From positions 806,001 through 870,000 of the forward strand of contig JAEBUN010000021.1 of assembly GCA_023014365.1 (NCBI GenBank): DNA of 64,000 bases, in the 5' to 3' direction. This DNA comes from Lepiota brunneoincarnata (lineage: Eukaryota; Basidiomycota; Agaricomycetes; Agaricales; Agaricaceae). Position numbers and translations under genes: made by a program. Position 1 is the stretch's first letter. The number at the start of each line of letters is the position of its first letter. Positions 54,308 through 64,000 of this stretch are shown one piece after another. Under the pieces are notes generated by a model that saw only the letters and a program-made list of their open reading frames with translations, ran no database searches and was not told the DNA's origin.

Positions 54308-56198
54308 CATCACGTGCCCCTGCCACTGCTGTGTTGTCAGATCGTGGAACCTATATTCAGGAATATCCATAATCGCCACCCAATTCTTCATACTTCTAGT
54401 GATAATTGATCGCTAGACAAATATCACCACACCTCCAAAGAAATTCTCAGCCCGAGAATCCCCATCACCCCCCCCTCCCAAATCGAGAAGCAGAATCTCA
54501 GGATCAGGAACCCAAAACCCAGATCCCAGAAGAAACCCTATTCCCACTCAGACACCATCCCCATTCTATCCTCCATCCCCATTTGATTCACCTAAACCAC
54601 GTGCATCAACATCCATTCAACTAGTCCCAACAACATCATCAAGTTTCTCAGCCGCATTAGCCAAAAAACAAAGACAACGTGAAGAACAAGAAAAACGCGA
54701 TATCATCGCAAACCAGCTTTCCCCACTTGAACTTAAAAGACTTCAACAAGCCGTACAACAACCAAGAGAACTCACAGGTTCTGAAGAGAATCTCCCTTCA
54801 AGACACAAAGCCTTCATCGAACTCAACTGAGGAAAAACTCCCATAGATAACGATTCAGACGTCTACATAACAGACGACAACCAATCAGATCCCAATCCAC
54901 AACCACCCGCATTACCCATCGCACCCTTAGCCCTACCGGCTCCTCCTTTACGACCAACACAACCACCATCACCACCACCGCCACTGCCACCCGGACAATC
55001 ACAAATAATGGCCACTGCAGCTACCCCAAAGGAGTTAGGACTCCTCAAACCCATCGCCTTTGATGGAACTAGAAGACTATTTGAAGATTGGATCTTCCAA
55101 TGTGAAGTTTACGTGCTCGCCAATGCAACCACTTACAACACCAACCTCACTAGGACCCTATTTGTCCTCTCGACGATGCAATCAGGAGATGCCCAAGCCT
55201 GGGCTAGACAATACCTCCACGAGAGAAATGCCCAAACTCAACAAGGGCAACCCATAGCCATGGAGTCATGGGACAACTTCACCGCTCGACTTAGGGCCGA
55301 CTTCACCCCAGCAGACGAACATGCGTATGCGCATACCAGACTTCAAACCCTGCACCAAGCAGGCAAACCAATGACTGAATTCAACGCTCAGTTCAAAGAA
55401 CTCATCCGCCAATCCGGACTAAACGAAGATCGCACATTGATCGATCTATACCGCAAGGCAATCGACTGTCACATTGCCATGAAAATTGACGAATCAGAGA
55501 ACCCTCTGACAACTATCACCGCTTGGTACACCCGAGCCAATAAACTCGACGACAATTTCCGCCGAATCAATGCCCTCTATGGCACCCCCAGAAATACATT
55601 TCCCCAGAGGAACCAATACCAACCCAACCGTGGACCAAGCTGTCCAAACAACAACGTGCCCTATGCACAATTCTACCAGAGGAGCAATGCTCCACGATTC
55701 ACTCCACGCGACCCACATGCCATGGAAGTAGACCATGTCACAATAGAAGAAGGATTCGAAGATCCTTATCCCAAAATCCCACAACTGGAATATACCAAAG
55801 AAAACTCTGCACAAGAACCGTTGGAGTTAGATGCCGTTGTCACCGGACAACAAATGAAATCATACCAAAACCAGGAATGCTTCCGATGTGGAGCCAAAGA
55901 TCATTGGGTCAGCAAATGCCCTCAACCGCCGCCAGCTAGACGCTTCCCAGGAATGCGCACCAATCCCCCTCACCCTGCGAGAAACCCCAACCGTCCCTTT
56001 CCTGGACAACAAAACACTTGTCCCGGATTTCCAAACCGGAATGCCCAACAATCACCGCAACGCAAGTATTCCCTTGCCGTCGCAGAAGTTGCATCTCAGA
56101 TGTGCCAAATGATCAATGATCTCGATCCTGAACTCCAACAAGAACTCCACTCCGCGCTAGCCGAGGACCCGGAGATGCGTCCATTCCAGGATTTTTAA
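54308..56198 (+). pseudogene. gag: Gypsy C Gag
   Basis: The frame from ATG 55008 gives 396 residues with a retrotransposon gag domain (FDGTRRLFEDWIFQCEVYVL to RTLIDLYRKAI) and a zinc knuckle CFRCGAKDHWVSKC at about 55880-55920. Upstream the same frame continues back through a Pro-rich and Arg/Glu-rich region to the hydrophobic leader seen in the left-edge copy. It is interrupted by stops at about 54415 (TAG) and 54830 (TGA). So 55008 may be an internal ATG and the original protein longer. It is broken in this copy. Confidence 0.75.
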
Positions 56199-56374
56199 AA
56201 AGGAATGCTGTTGACAGATGTGCCCCTGCACATTCCAGAACTCAGAAGGACATTCCATACTCTCACTCCCAGAAGGACATTTTCTCAATAAACTCTGTAC
56301 AATTACAACTATCCCTGAATAAACGATCCATTTTCTTACCCATCAAGATTTGGAGTGAACGGACATCAAAACCC

Positions 56375-58092
56375 ATGGCCATCACCGCCCTGATAGATTC
56401 AGGAGCCCAAGGGAACTTCATCTCCCACAAAGTCGTTGAACGACATGGTTATCAAACCAAACGGCTGGACCAACCAATTCCACTCAGTAACATTGACGGA
56501 ACTGATAATCAACATGGCAAGATCCATGAATACATCAAAATCAGAACCATCATTGATGGAAGAGATTGCATGCTAGAAGCGTACGTCACAAATACTGGTG
56601 AGAAAGACCTCATCATCAGATTTCCCTGGCTGGAACAATACAATCCCGACATCAACTGGAAGACCAAGATGTTTTCTTGGAAACCACAAATTGATCACCA
56701 AGACTTTTCCAAACTCCTCAGAACCCTACGACGACCTGTCAAACTCAACTCCATTGCCATGGACATAATGGCCGGAAAGACCTCCCAACCTGAGGAAAAC
56801 CCCAAAGAATACGTCAACCTATCAAATGTTGATCTTGACACCTTCTCTTTGGAAAGAGAAATGAATCCGATGCTTCTAACCCCATTAGAAGTAAACGCCA
56901 AAGCTACACATGCCACAACACTCCACAATGAGCAACACAACCCGACAAGATTGGCAAACCAAAAAGGAAAACAACCGGAATCAAACAAGGAACTACCCGA
57001 GATCCCTCAAAAATTTGCTCGATGGGCTAGAATATTCAACAAAAAAGCCTCTGAACGATTCCCACCATCAAGAACATTTGATCACGAAATTGAACTAAAA
57101 CCAACATTCAAAGCAAAATCGATGAAACCCTATCAAGTGCCACCTGCTGAAGAAAAAGCACTGAAAGAATTCATAGACGAAAACCTCCGAAAAGGCTACA
57201 TCCATCCTTCAAAATCCCCTATGGCATCACCCTTCTTTTTCGTTGCCATCAAAGGAGGAGACCTCCGACCCTGCTAAGACTATCGTTATCTAAACGATCA
57301 TACTGTCAAAAACGCCTACCCAATCCCCATGATTTCCTCTATCATGGATAAACTCAAAGGAGCTAAGTATTTCACTAAGCTCGACGTCCGCCTAGGATAC
57401 AATAATGTCAGAATCAAAGATGGCGATCAATGGAAAGCAGCGTTCAAGACTCCCATGGGTCTTTTCAAACCGACTGTTATGTTTTTCGGACTCTGCAATA
57501 GTCCCGTGACATTCCAACATATAATGGACGCGTTATTCTCCGAAATAATGGAAAAAGGAGGAATCATCATCTACATGGATGATATCCTACTCTATGGTAA
57601 AACCCAAGAAGAAACCGACCGACTTACGGAGAAAGTACTGCAAATCCTGCAGGAAAACGACCTCTACCTCAAAACAGAGAAATGCGAGTTCAACAAACAA
57701 TGACTCAAATATCTTGGCATGATCATCACGCCAGACAAGATCAAAATGGATCCCGGAAAACTCAAGGGAATAGAAGACTGGCTAGTACCAAAAACAGTCC
57801 GACACGTTCGGAAATTTATCGGATTTTGTAACTTCTACCAGAAGTTCATCCGCAACTACTCCCACCACACCAAACCCCTGAACCAACTCCTTTCCAAATC
57901 AAACAAATTCGAATGGAAAGAAGAACAACAGAAAGCATTCGAAATACTCAAGAATGAATTTCTAAAAGAACTGGTACTCCTCATGCCCGACTCCACAAAA
58001 CCCTTTGAAATAGAAGCCAATGCTTCTAAATTTGCATCAGGAGCTGTCCTATATCAACACAACATCAACAGAATACGGAAACCTGTATCATT
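56375..58092 (+). pseudogene. pol: Gypsy C protease, RT and partial RNase H
   Basis: One frame with TAA at 57275-57277 (RPC-stop-DYRYLN, probably CAA before) and TGA at 57701-57703. Protease TALIDSGAQGNFISHK at the start; RT with [27 protein letters not shown] and catalytic YMDD about 57575; thumb and connection; RNase H begins (FEIEANASKFASGAVLYQ) and is truncated at 58092. Integrase is absent. Confidence 0.85.
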
Positions 58093-58487
58093 CTATTCAA
58101 AGACGTTCGTATGAGTCACTGTCCTCATTCTCCATTCCACTGCTGTGCAATGTTCCATCACTTTCTTCTGACTCATAATCCTCTTCTCCCAATCCTATCT
58201 CCATGGTTTCTTCTTTATTCTCACTTTCCACTCTCTCAGTACTTCCATCCATGCCAGAGGTTGGATCAGTTGATCCATAACTGTCTCCTTCCTCCTTGGG
58301 GTATTCCAGAATATCCTCCAAGGTTATCTCTATTCCTGCATCTCTCACCAAGTTCTGCATAGTGTTGTAATACTCCTCCTCTTTGTCTTCATACTCCTGT
58401 GCCTGTACCTGGTCTGTGGTCTCCTGTTCCCATCTTGTAAAGTCAAATACTTGTTCCTGTTCCTCTCTGTCTGGACTGTTCATAACA
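58093..58487 (-). repeat. LTR F fragment (minus) with the longest version of its ORF
   Basis: Starts TGTTATGAACAG at 58487 on the minus strand and ends at about 58093. The frame MNSPDREEQEQVFDFTRWEQ..EITLEDILEYP..ESEESDG is open for ~130 codons without a stop. It is truncated at the same internal motif (GACTCAT) where the plus LTR F fragment at 1641 begins. Confidence 0.7.
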
Positions 58488-58918
58488 CCATCACTCTGGG
58501 TATTTGTAGATGACCAGTGGCTAGTACATGACATTATTGAGCAGCAGCTGTTGCAACACTTGAATGGGTCGCCTACATCACAGTTGCTAATGCTCTGTAT
58601 TGGAGAAGGCAGAACAGAGAAGTCATGCATAATACAGGAGGTTATAGAGACATATTGTGAACATGGTGTTGATTCTTGGCTTGCAAGAATGGCAACATTG
58701 GGAATTGCAGCTACTTTAATTGATGGTGAAACTTTCCATAGCTGGTTGTGCATTGGCATTGCATCTCTGAAAGGAAATGAGTGGATGTCAAAGGGAACCA
58801 AGATTACAAAGGAAAAACAAAAGTGCAAGATTCTGCCCAAACATCTGTTGATCATTGATGAATGCTCAATGATGACAAGCAAATTATTGGCTTTAATGAT
58901 ACTGAAAAGGTAATAGGT
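58488..58918 (+). pseudogene. Pif1-like helicase fragment (Helitron-type or host)
   Basis: Plus-strand frame with a degenerate Walker A (GEGRTEKS in place of GxGGTGKS), GIAATLIDGETFHSWL and Walker B LLIIDECSMM, typical of Pif1/RecD2-like helicases. Only ~140 residues remain, beginning at the LTR F edge and ending at 58913. In fungi such scraps commonly derive from Helitrons. No Rep domain or Helitron end is visible. Confidence 0.65.
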
Positions 58919-60034
58919 TTTTGTCCCCAGGTAATGTTACAGGCACACTCAATACACTCTAGCTAGTGAGAAGAAGTGTACACCTTTCATGAACACTAAG
59001 TTCACAGGGCTTGGAAAGTTATCAAACTCAGAGAGTGATGGTGCAAAAGTCAAGTTCTGTCCTACCATCACTTGACAATAGTAAGTACTCAATGGATTGT
59101 GAACTGGTGAGCAAGTAACTTTACTCACTACTAGTTCAAGGATAGAGAGTTCATTAACTTAGAGTCCTAACTCATTTCATGGATGGCTCTCAAGTCAACA
59201 GGGGTAGTGCACAAATAACTTTACTCATAGCTAACCCAAAAGTTTGAACAAATTGCAATTAGGAGCCTAATGTATTTGGACAATGGTCCTCAATCACTGA
59301 TTAAGTCTACCACTTAGAATCCTAAGTGTCCCTCAGACAAATGGTTCTCAAGCTGACAGGCTAGCTAAGAAGGTATGACTACCACCTAGGATCCTAGATA
59401 TCCCCAAGACAAGTGGTCCTCAAGCTAGTATTCAATCTCTGAAGTCAATCACCACTTAGGATCCTAGACATCACCAAGATGAGTGGTCCCTGAGCTAGCA
59501 ATCAATCTCAGGTGTTCATAAACATCTTAGCTAGGAAGCAATCACTCCACAGACAAACAGGCATATTCAGACAGTCAAATGAGATGTTAAACACTGTAAT
59601 CAATGGGGGGAAAGAATCCCAGCAGAATGCTTGCCCTACCCCCCCCTTGATGGCCTTATTTTATACTACTAATACATGCAGTGCTTTATACATATTTAGG
59701 AATAGCTTATACATCCTTTTCCTTTCTAGCTTTTCCATTCTAAGTGATATCATATAGCTGACACATCCTCCTACTTGTCCCCATCAGTGGTTCTCCCTAT
59801 GTTTCATGATTGGAGCCCTATTTCCCAGCTAGGTTATCTGATGTTTTGGCACCATAACTGGGTTGGCTCCTTCCATTTTAGTCTCCCAGAGTTCCTTCAA
59901 ATCTCTTTCAGGCATCTAAACTTTAGTAAATAAATCAGGCAGCTTTGTTCCCTCTTCAGGCAACCCCTCAGATTGCAAACCATTGAGTTTTACTCTATTT
60001 TCCCTTGGTTTGTGGCTTCAGACAAATGTAGCTA
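58919..60034 (+). other. Non-coding stretch with tandem repeats
   Basis: No gene is supported. About 59150-59515 holds diverged tandem repeats; the remainder is AT-rich unique-looking DNA. Confidence 0.5.
59151..59515 (+). repeat. Diverged ~75-bp tandem repeats with TTAGGATCCTA core
   Basis: Clear units start at about 59311, 59389 and 59451: ACCAC(T/C)TAG(G/A)ATCCTA.., then ..(A/G)AGTGGTCC.., then ..GCTAG... Two more decayed units precede them. Confidence 0.7.
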
Positions 60035-60141
60035 CAGTGGGTCAAAAAACTGTCCCAATGTTTTCACCATCTGGAAAGATCAGCTAATAGTGGACCAAGG
60101 TGATTACGTAGATACTTGGGAAAATAGACCATGATAATATA

Positions 60142-61745
60142 CAGTAAGGGACAAAACCCTTCCAATGATTTTTATACTTCAACAAATATGTTAATAACTG
60201 CCCACCTACTAAGGATGAAACCTTCATATTTTAATTGGGAATACCTATATGACTCATATATCATCCTGCCAAATATCATTATGTCATATGCCATTTTGGG
60301 AAGTCAGTGAATTAAACAATCATTTAAGGTCATTGGAAGGGTTTTGTCCATCTCTAAGAAATTACCAATAATTACACTTTTAGTACTTTGTATACCCTCC
60401 CCTGGCATCCAAGACAGCCTGAACCCTATCAGGCATACTCTCTATCAGATTCTGACACACTTCTGCTGGAATCTGATCCCATTCCTTTTGTGTCCTATCC
60501 CATAATTCTTCCATCCCCTGAGGTGGAGTGTCATACTCCCCTAACTTGATTTTAAGGTGAAGTCCACAAATGTTCAATTGGATTAAGGTCTGGAGATTGT
60601 GGGGGCCACACCATAACCTCCATTTCGGCTGCTTTGAACCATTTTTGAGCCTTGATGCACCTATGTTTGGGATCATTATCTTGTTGAAAGACAATATCCT
60701 CCACCTCTTTGTCATACCACTCCAGGCTCCCCTTGAGTTCATCCTCCAAAATGGTGACAAATAGATCACCATCCATCTTACTATTAATCTTGGCTGCCAA
60801 TCCTGGACCCTCCCACAGCATACAGCCCCATACCATGATAGAACCTCCTCCAAACTTTGTGGTTCCCTGCACCAGCCTATCACTAAGCCTCTCCCCTGCT
60901 CTTTTCCAGACCCAAACCCTGCTATCTGACCCTAAGCAATTGATTTTGGTCTCATCTGACCAAACCACCCTCTTCCAGTCTTCCAGGATCCAGTCTGCAT
61001 GTGCCTCTGCCCACTCTAATCTTTTCCTCTTGTGTATAACAGAGAGTTTAGGCCTTTTCTGCTTGACTACAGCCTTCATTCCAGCTTTTTTGAGTGCTCT
61101 GCAAACTGGTTTAGAGGATAGAGGTTGGTCAATGACAGTACAAAGGGTTCTGGTGATTTGGGAGGTATTTTCAGCCCTGCAGGATGTGATAAGATGAGTG
61201 GCATATTTGATATTGCCAACCAAAAGCTTAGTTGGGTGGCCACCAAGTGACTTTGAAAGTGTTGAATGATGTTTGGAGCAAAGATGAGATATAGTGCTGA
61301 GGCCAAGACCAGTGGTAAAAGCAATATGGGTAGCAGAGTGGCCTTTGTCCAAAAGAGAAAGAATATGGTTGCATTGAGTCATAGAGAGAGATCACATGTT
61401 AGCAAAATGAGGTTGGGGGGGTGGTGTGAGCTAGGGGAGTGAGCAGCTATATTTATACATTATTCCAACCAGTCACATGACATTTATTTGCACTTATTTG
61501 GCTATAATAAACAAAATCATGTGATTAGAGTAGAGATGGACAAAACCCTTCCAATGACCTTAAATGATTGTTTAATTTACTGACTTCCCAAAATGGCATA
61601 TGACATAATGATATTTGGCAGGATGATATATGAGTCATATAGGTATTCCCAATTAAAATATGAAGGTTTCATCCTTAGTAGGTGGGCAGTTATTAACATA
61701 CTTGTTGAAGTATAAAAATCATTGGAAGGGTTTTGTCCCTTACTG
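60142..61745 (-). mobile_element. Tc1/mariner element, 1604 bp, TSD TA
   Basis: 215-bp terminal inverted repeats (60142-60356 and 61531-61745) start CAGTAAGGGACAAAACCC and are flanked by TA on both sides. Each TIR carries the motif GGACAAAACCCTTCCAATGA at its outer end and the inverse at its inner end. The transposase is on the minus strand. Confidence 0.93.
60380..61382 (-). pseudogene. Tc1-type DD34E transposase with one frameshift
   Basis: Minus strand from 61382: an N-terminal helix-turn-helix pair (HILSLLDKGHSATHIAFTTG), then catalytic residues in VVWSDETKIN, VFQQDNDPKH and PDLNPIEHLW, i.e. D, D and E with 34 residues between the last two. A 1-bp indel near 60555 shifts the frame right after NPIEHLW. 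The correct tail (KLGEYDTPPQGMEELW..ARGGYTKY) continues in another frame to 60380. Otherwise it is full length (~330 residues), so recently active. Confidence 0.88.
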
Positions 61746-62008
61746 TAGCATATTGAAATCCTGAATCTGTTTAAATCACATGATTTGTCTGAGAAGTAAT
61801 GGATCAATTGATTATTTAAAATATTAACTCATTGGGACAGTTTTTTGACCCTCTGTCATTTTCCTAAAATCTGGTGTTGGACAGGCCAAATCAATACCAA
61901 ATCAAGTGTGGGGATAACAAAAATTGTCATGTGACCTCTTCTATATCACATGATTATATTGAAATCACTTCAACCATCTTTTCTTCTTACCATTACATCA
62001 TAGAGGTT

Positions 62009-62999
62009 TGTCATATCCATGCTAAACCTAGAGCTTAACCATTATACTTTGGCTTCTTGACTCCACATGTGCTCCACATAACAACCCTCTGCCCTCCGAA
62101 CTTGGCCCTGACTCACTCCAACCGTAACCCATTGCCCCAATCACATAACCATCTCCACATGTGCCATGGTCACCTGACCCTCAGTGCTACTTTCCAGTTC
62201 TCCATTCTCTATCCATAACCAAGAGACGTTATCAGTCTTCATACCTGTACCAGTCTCCATTGTTAGGGGAAGTAAGAGTGCCAGAACCAAGTTGATATTT
62301 GGGTGGTGAATACAATCGACACCCACACTACTTATATACATAGTGGTCTGCGCACAGACCAGGTAGCCAAACACTATGTAGCTACTAGAATATAATGTAT
62401 ACAAACAATATACAAACAATGTCAGTTGTATGCGGATCAGACTCGGGGATGGGGGTGGCTGAAGGCCAAGGCTGGGCTTAGGCATTGGGCATTGGCTAGA
62501 GAGGCTGAGCCCAGACACCCAACCACAGACCCCTAGACATACCTTGCAGTAAGGGGGTGCACAAGATGCTAGTCCCCTTACATCCATTCCATTTGTAATC
62601 CATTCATAATCTGTTTGTAACCATATTGGTCTCCACTTCACTCTGTCTGTAGTCAGTATGAGTCATAGTTCATAAGACCAGTAGTATATATACTGTAGGT
62701 ACTTGACTTGTACTCCTCAGTCTGATAATCAAATCGAGCAGTGGACCAGCTCCCTGTTCCATATCCTCTCCTCTCTTCTGCCTCACTCCGCTTTAGCTCC
62801 AACTTCCTGAAATACAGACTAGGACAGCAGGAGGGCACAGCACATAAGCTGAGGCCACAAGTCCTAAACCCCCCCACCCAAAGTACTCTGCCTTGGTCCC
62901 GAAGTCTATGTACTGACTTCGCCCTATCCCCTGGTTACCTTATACCAAGGATACCACTCTGACCCTCCGCTTTGGTCCCAATCCGCACTGGCTCTAACA
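62009..62999 (+). repeat. Decayed solo LTR B, split by LTR E
   Basis: TGTCATATCC..GGCTCTAACA with ~664 bp of LTR B sequence around the LTR E insertion. Flanks AGGTT/GGGTT suggest a 5-bp TSD with one change. Compared with gypsy B, most CpG sites have become TpG or CpA, so it is much older. Confidence 0.85.
62261..62582 (+). repeat. Solo LTR-like unit E, TSD TCCAT
   Basis: 322 bp, TGTTAGGGGAAG..CCCCTTACA, flanked by TCCAT (62256-62260, 62583-62587). Homologous to 51110-51429. Confidence 0.9.
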
Positions 63000-63047
63000 G
63001 GGTTATATCTTTTACCCAGTGCTCTCAAGTTATTTTTCTTCTTCAGA

Positions 63048-64000
63048 ATGGCTACTCCCTGCAATAAACTCAGTCCAAACTGGTCTAGGCAAGAGTACTA
63101 TTGAGCACATCATGAAAGAAGTTGATTAAGATGAGGAAAACAATAAAGGAGGACAACCCTCCATGCTATCTTCTCAGAATAAATAATCAATAATTGACTA
63201 AATCACCACTGGGAAGCTGGACAATACTGTTCAAGCTAAGTATTGTCCAGCTTCCCAATTCATACACTCTATTCTCTCTACTCCTGTCACACTTCAAACA
63301 ATCTGAAATATGCTCAAAAAGAACAATTTCTGGTCTGTTGTTAGACCAAATGACTTCTTTTTAAGAAGTAACACTGAGCTGCTCACTTCAGATTGCCCAC
63401 AAGCATAAAGATTGGACAGTAGGAGATTGGAAACAGATATTATGGACAGATAAAACAAAAATCAACAAGCTTGGGTCATATGGGAAGATGTATAAGGAGG
63501 GAAGGACTCTTAGACAAGACTATTATTCTTACTATTAAGCATGAAGGTGGTGGTACCATCATGGTATGGCAGGCTATGGGGTGGAAAAGAGTAGGAATGC
63601 TAGTGGAGGTTGAGAGGATCATAGATGTAGAGCAGTACTATGAGATTTTGGAATATGGGATGGTGAATAGCTTTGAAACTTTGGAGATGGAGGAGGAGTG
63701 GATATTCCAGTAGGACAATGATCCAAAATACAACTCTAAAGGGGCAATAGAGTGGTTTGAAGATAACAATATGTAAGTTCTACTATGGCCAGCACAATCT
63801 CCTGACTCCAAATCCATTGAACACCTCTGAATATACTTAAAGAACCAGTTGAAGGGATATGAGAAACTACCTGAGGGAATACATGAATTATGGGACAGGT
63901 TGGTGGTAAAGTGAAATAGGATTGCTGCAGAAAGATGTCAAAAGCTTATAGAAAGCATGACCAGAAGGCTCAAGGCAGTTATTAAGGCAAAAGGAGGCAA
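63048..64000 (+). pseudogene. Second Tc1/mariner transposase, decayed, runs off the window
   Basis: Plus-strand remnants in order: TGLGKSTIE (HTH), SILSTPVTLQTI, DIMDR-like DETK region at about 63440, GGGTIMVWQAMGWKRVGMLVEVE at about 63550, VEQYYEILEYGMVNSFETLE, a QQDNDPK remnant at about 63715, the PDLNPIEHLW equivalent at about 63800, and MTRRLKAVIKAKGG at the end. Many stops and shifts. A perfect 18-bp inverted repeat interrupts the N-terminal part at 63211-63256. Confidence 0.8.
63211..63256. repeat. Perfect 18-bp hairpin
   Basis: GGGAAGCTGGACAATACT and its exact inverse, separated by a 10-base loop, inside the decayed Tc1 gene. Confidence 0.9.

Larger units (their letters stand above)
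54308..58092 (+). mobile_element. Gypsy C body, both ends missing
   Basis: Homology to the left-edge element starts at about 54308 and passes through leader, gag, protease, RT and part of RNase H, then stops abruptly at about 58092 in LTR F sequence. No LTR is attached. It is assigned to family C because the left-edge copy links LTR C to the same gag leader. Confidence 0.8.
60035..61855 (+). mobile_element. Small mariner-like MITE (~220 bp) split by a Tc1 element
   Basis: Outer ends CAGTGGGTCAAAAAACTG.. (left) and its inverse (right, CAGAGGGTCAAAAAACTG) share a ~26-bp inverted repeat. A TA precedes the left end; the right flank reads TC, perhaps a decayed TA. Only ~107 and ~110 bp remain outside the inner element. 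Confidence 0.75.

Noticed and set aside
60709..61197. 162-codon plus-strand ORF
   Set aside because: It is opposite the Tc1 transposase, whose DD34E motifs show the coding strand.

Overview
The window looks like heterochromatic, repeat-rich DNA from a filamentous basidiomycete. I infer an agaricomycete, perhaps Boletales-like, but I cannot fix the genus. The reasons are 45-60 bp introns with GT..AG ends, Ty3/gypsy chromoviruses, Ty1/copia, hAT, Tc1/mariner and a CACTA/Tnp2 transposon of fungal type, and CpG-centred C-to-T decay. I see no convincing host housekeeping gene, tRNA, rRNA or CRISPR array. Essentially everything is a transposable element (TE) or a fossil of one.

Most of the window is one deep nest. 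An old minus-strand copia element (copia-1) has its two internal boundaries at about 50605 and 2210. Its pieces rejoin in order across perfect target-site duplications (TSDs): a hAT transposon (3652-7347, 8-bp TSD), a 32-kb CACTA transposon (7599-39759, TSD ATT), and a solo LTR of gypsy family C (41962-50231, TSD CCAGA). That solo LTR is itself split by a 7.9-kb chromovirus, gypsy B (42043-49920, TSD GTACA). The CACTA element carries a minus-strand acidic gene, a plus-strand hypothetical gene and a plus-strand Tnp2 transposase. It has since been hit by two 1.87-kb LTR-like units (family G; one of them hit again by a solo LTR C), by a 13.9-kb retroelement (gypsy A, 21282-35166, TSD ACGT) and by a solo LTR of gypsy B.

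To the right (50606-64000) is a mosaic: solo LTRs E and F, copia-2, a gypsy C body, a Pif1-like helicase scrap, tandem repeats, a Tc1 element inside a MITE, a decayed LTR B carrying an LTR E, and a second Tc1 pseudogene running off the window. The left edge (1-1112) is the 5' end of another gypsy C copy, inserted in an LTR F.

The most interesting observation concerns gypsy A and gypsy B, which are different lineages. Both carry intron-containing genes on the strand opposite to gag-pol, starting beside the 3' LTR and running toward pol. Each element has one gene encoding a Zn2Cys6-type cysteine cluster. Gypsy A is also seeded with 28 exact copies of the palindrome TAAGCTTA, in its LTRs, introns and coding regions of both strands, and the rest of the window almost lacks it. 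I propose a self-encoded DNA-binding or anti-silencing system. Gypsy B additionally shows a Tf1-like self-priming signal and a candidate -1 frameshift site.
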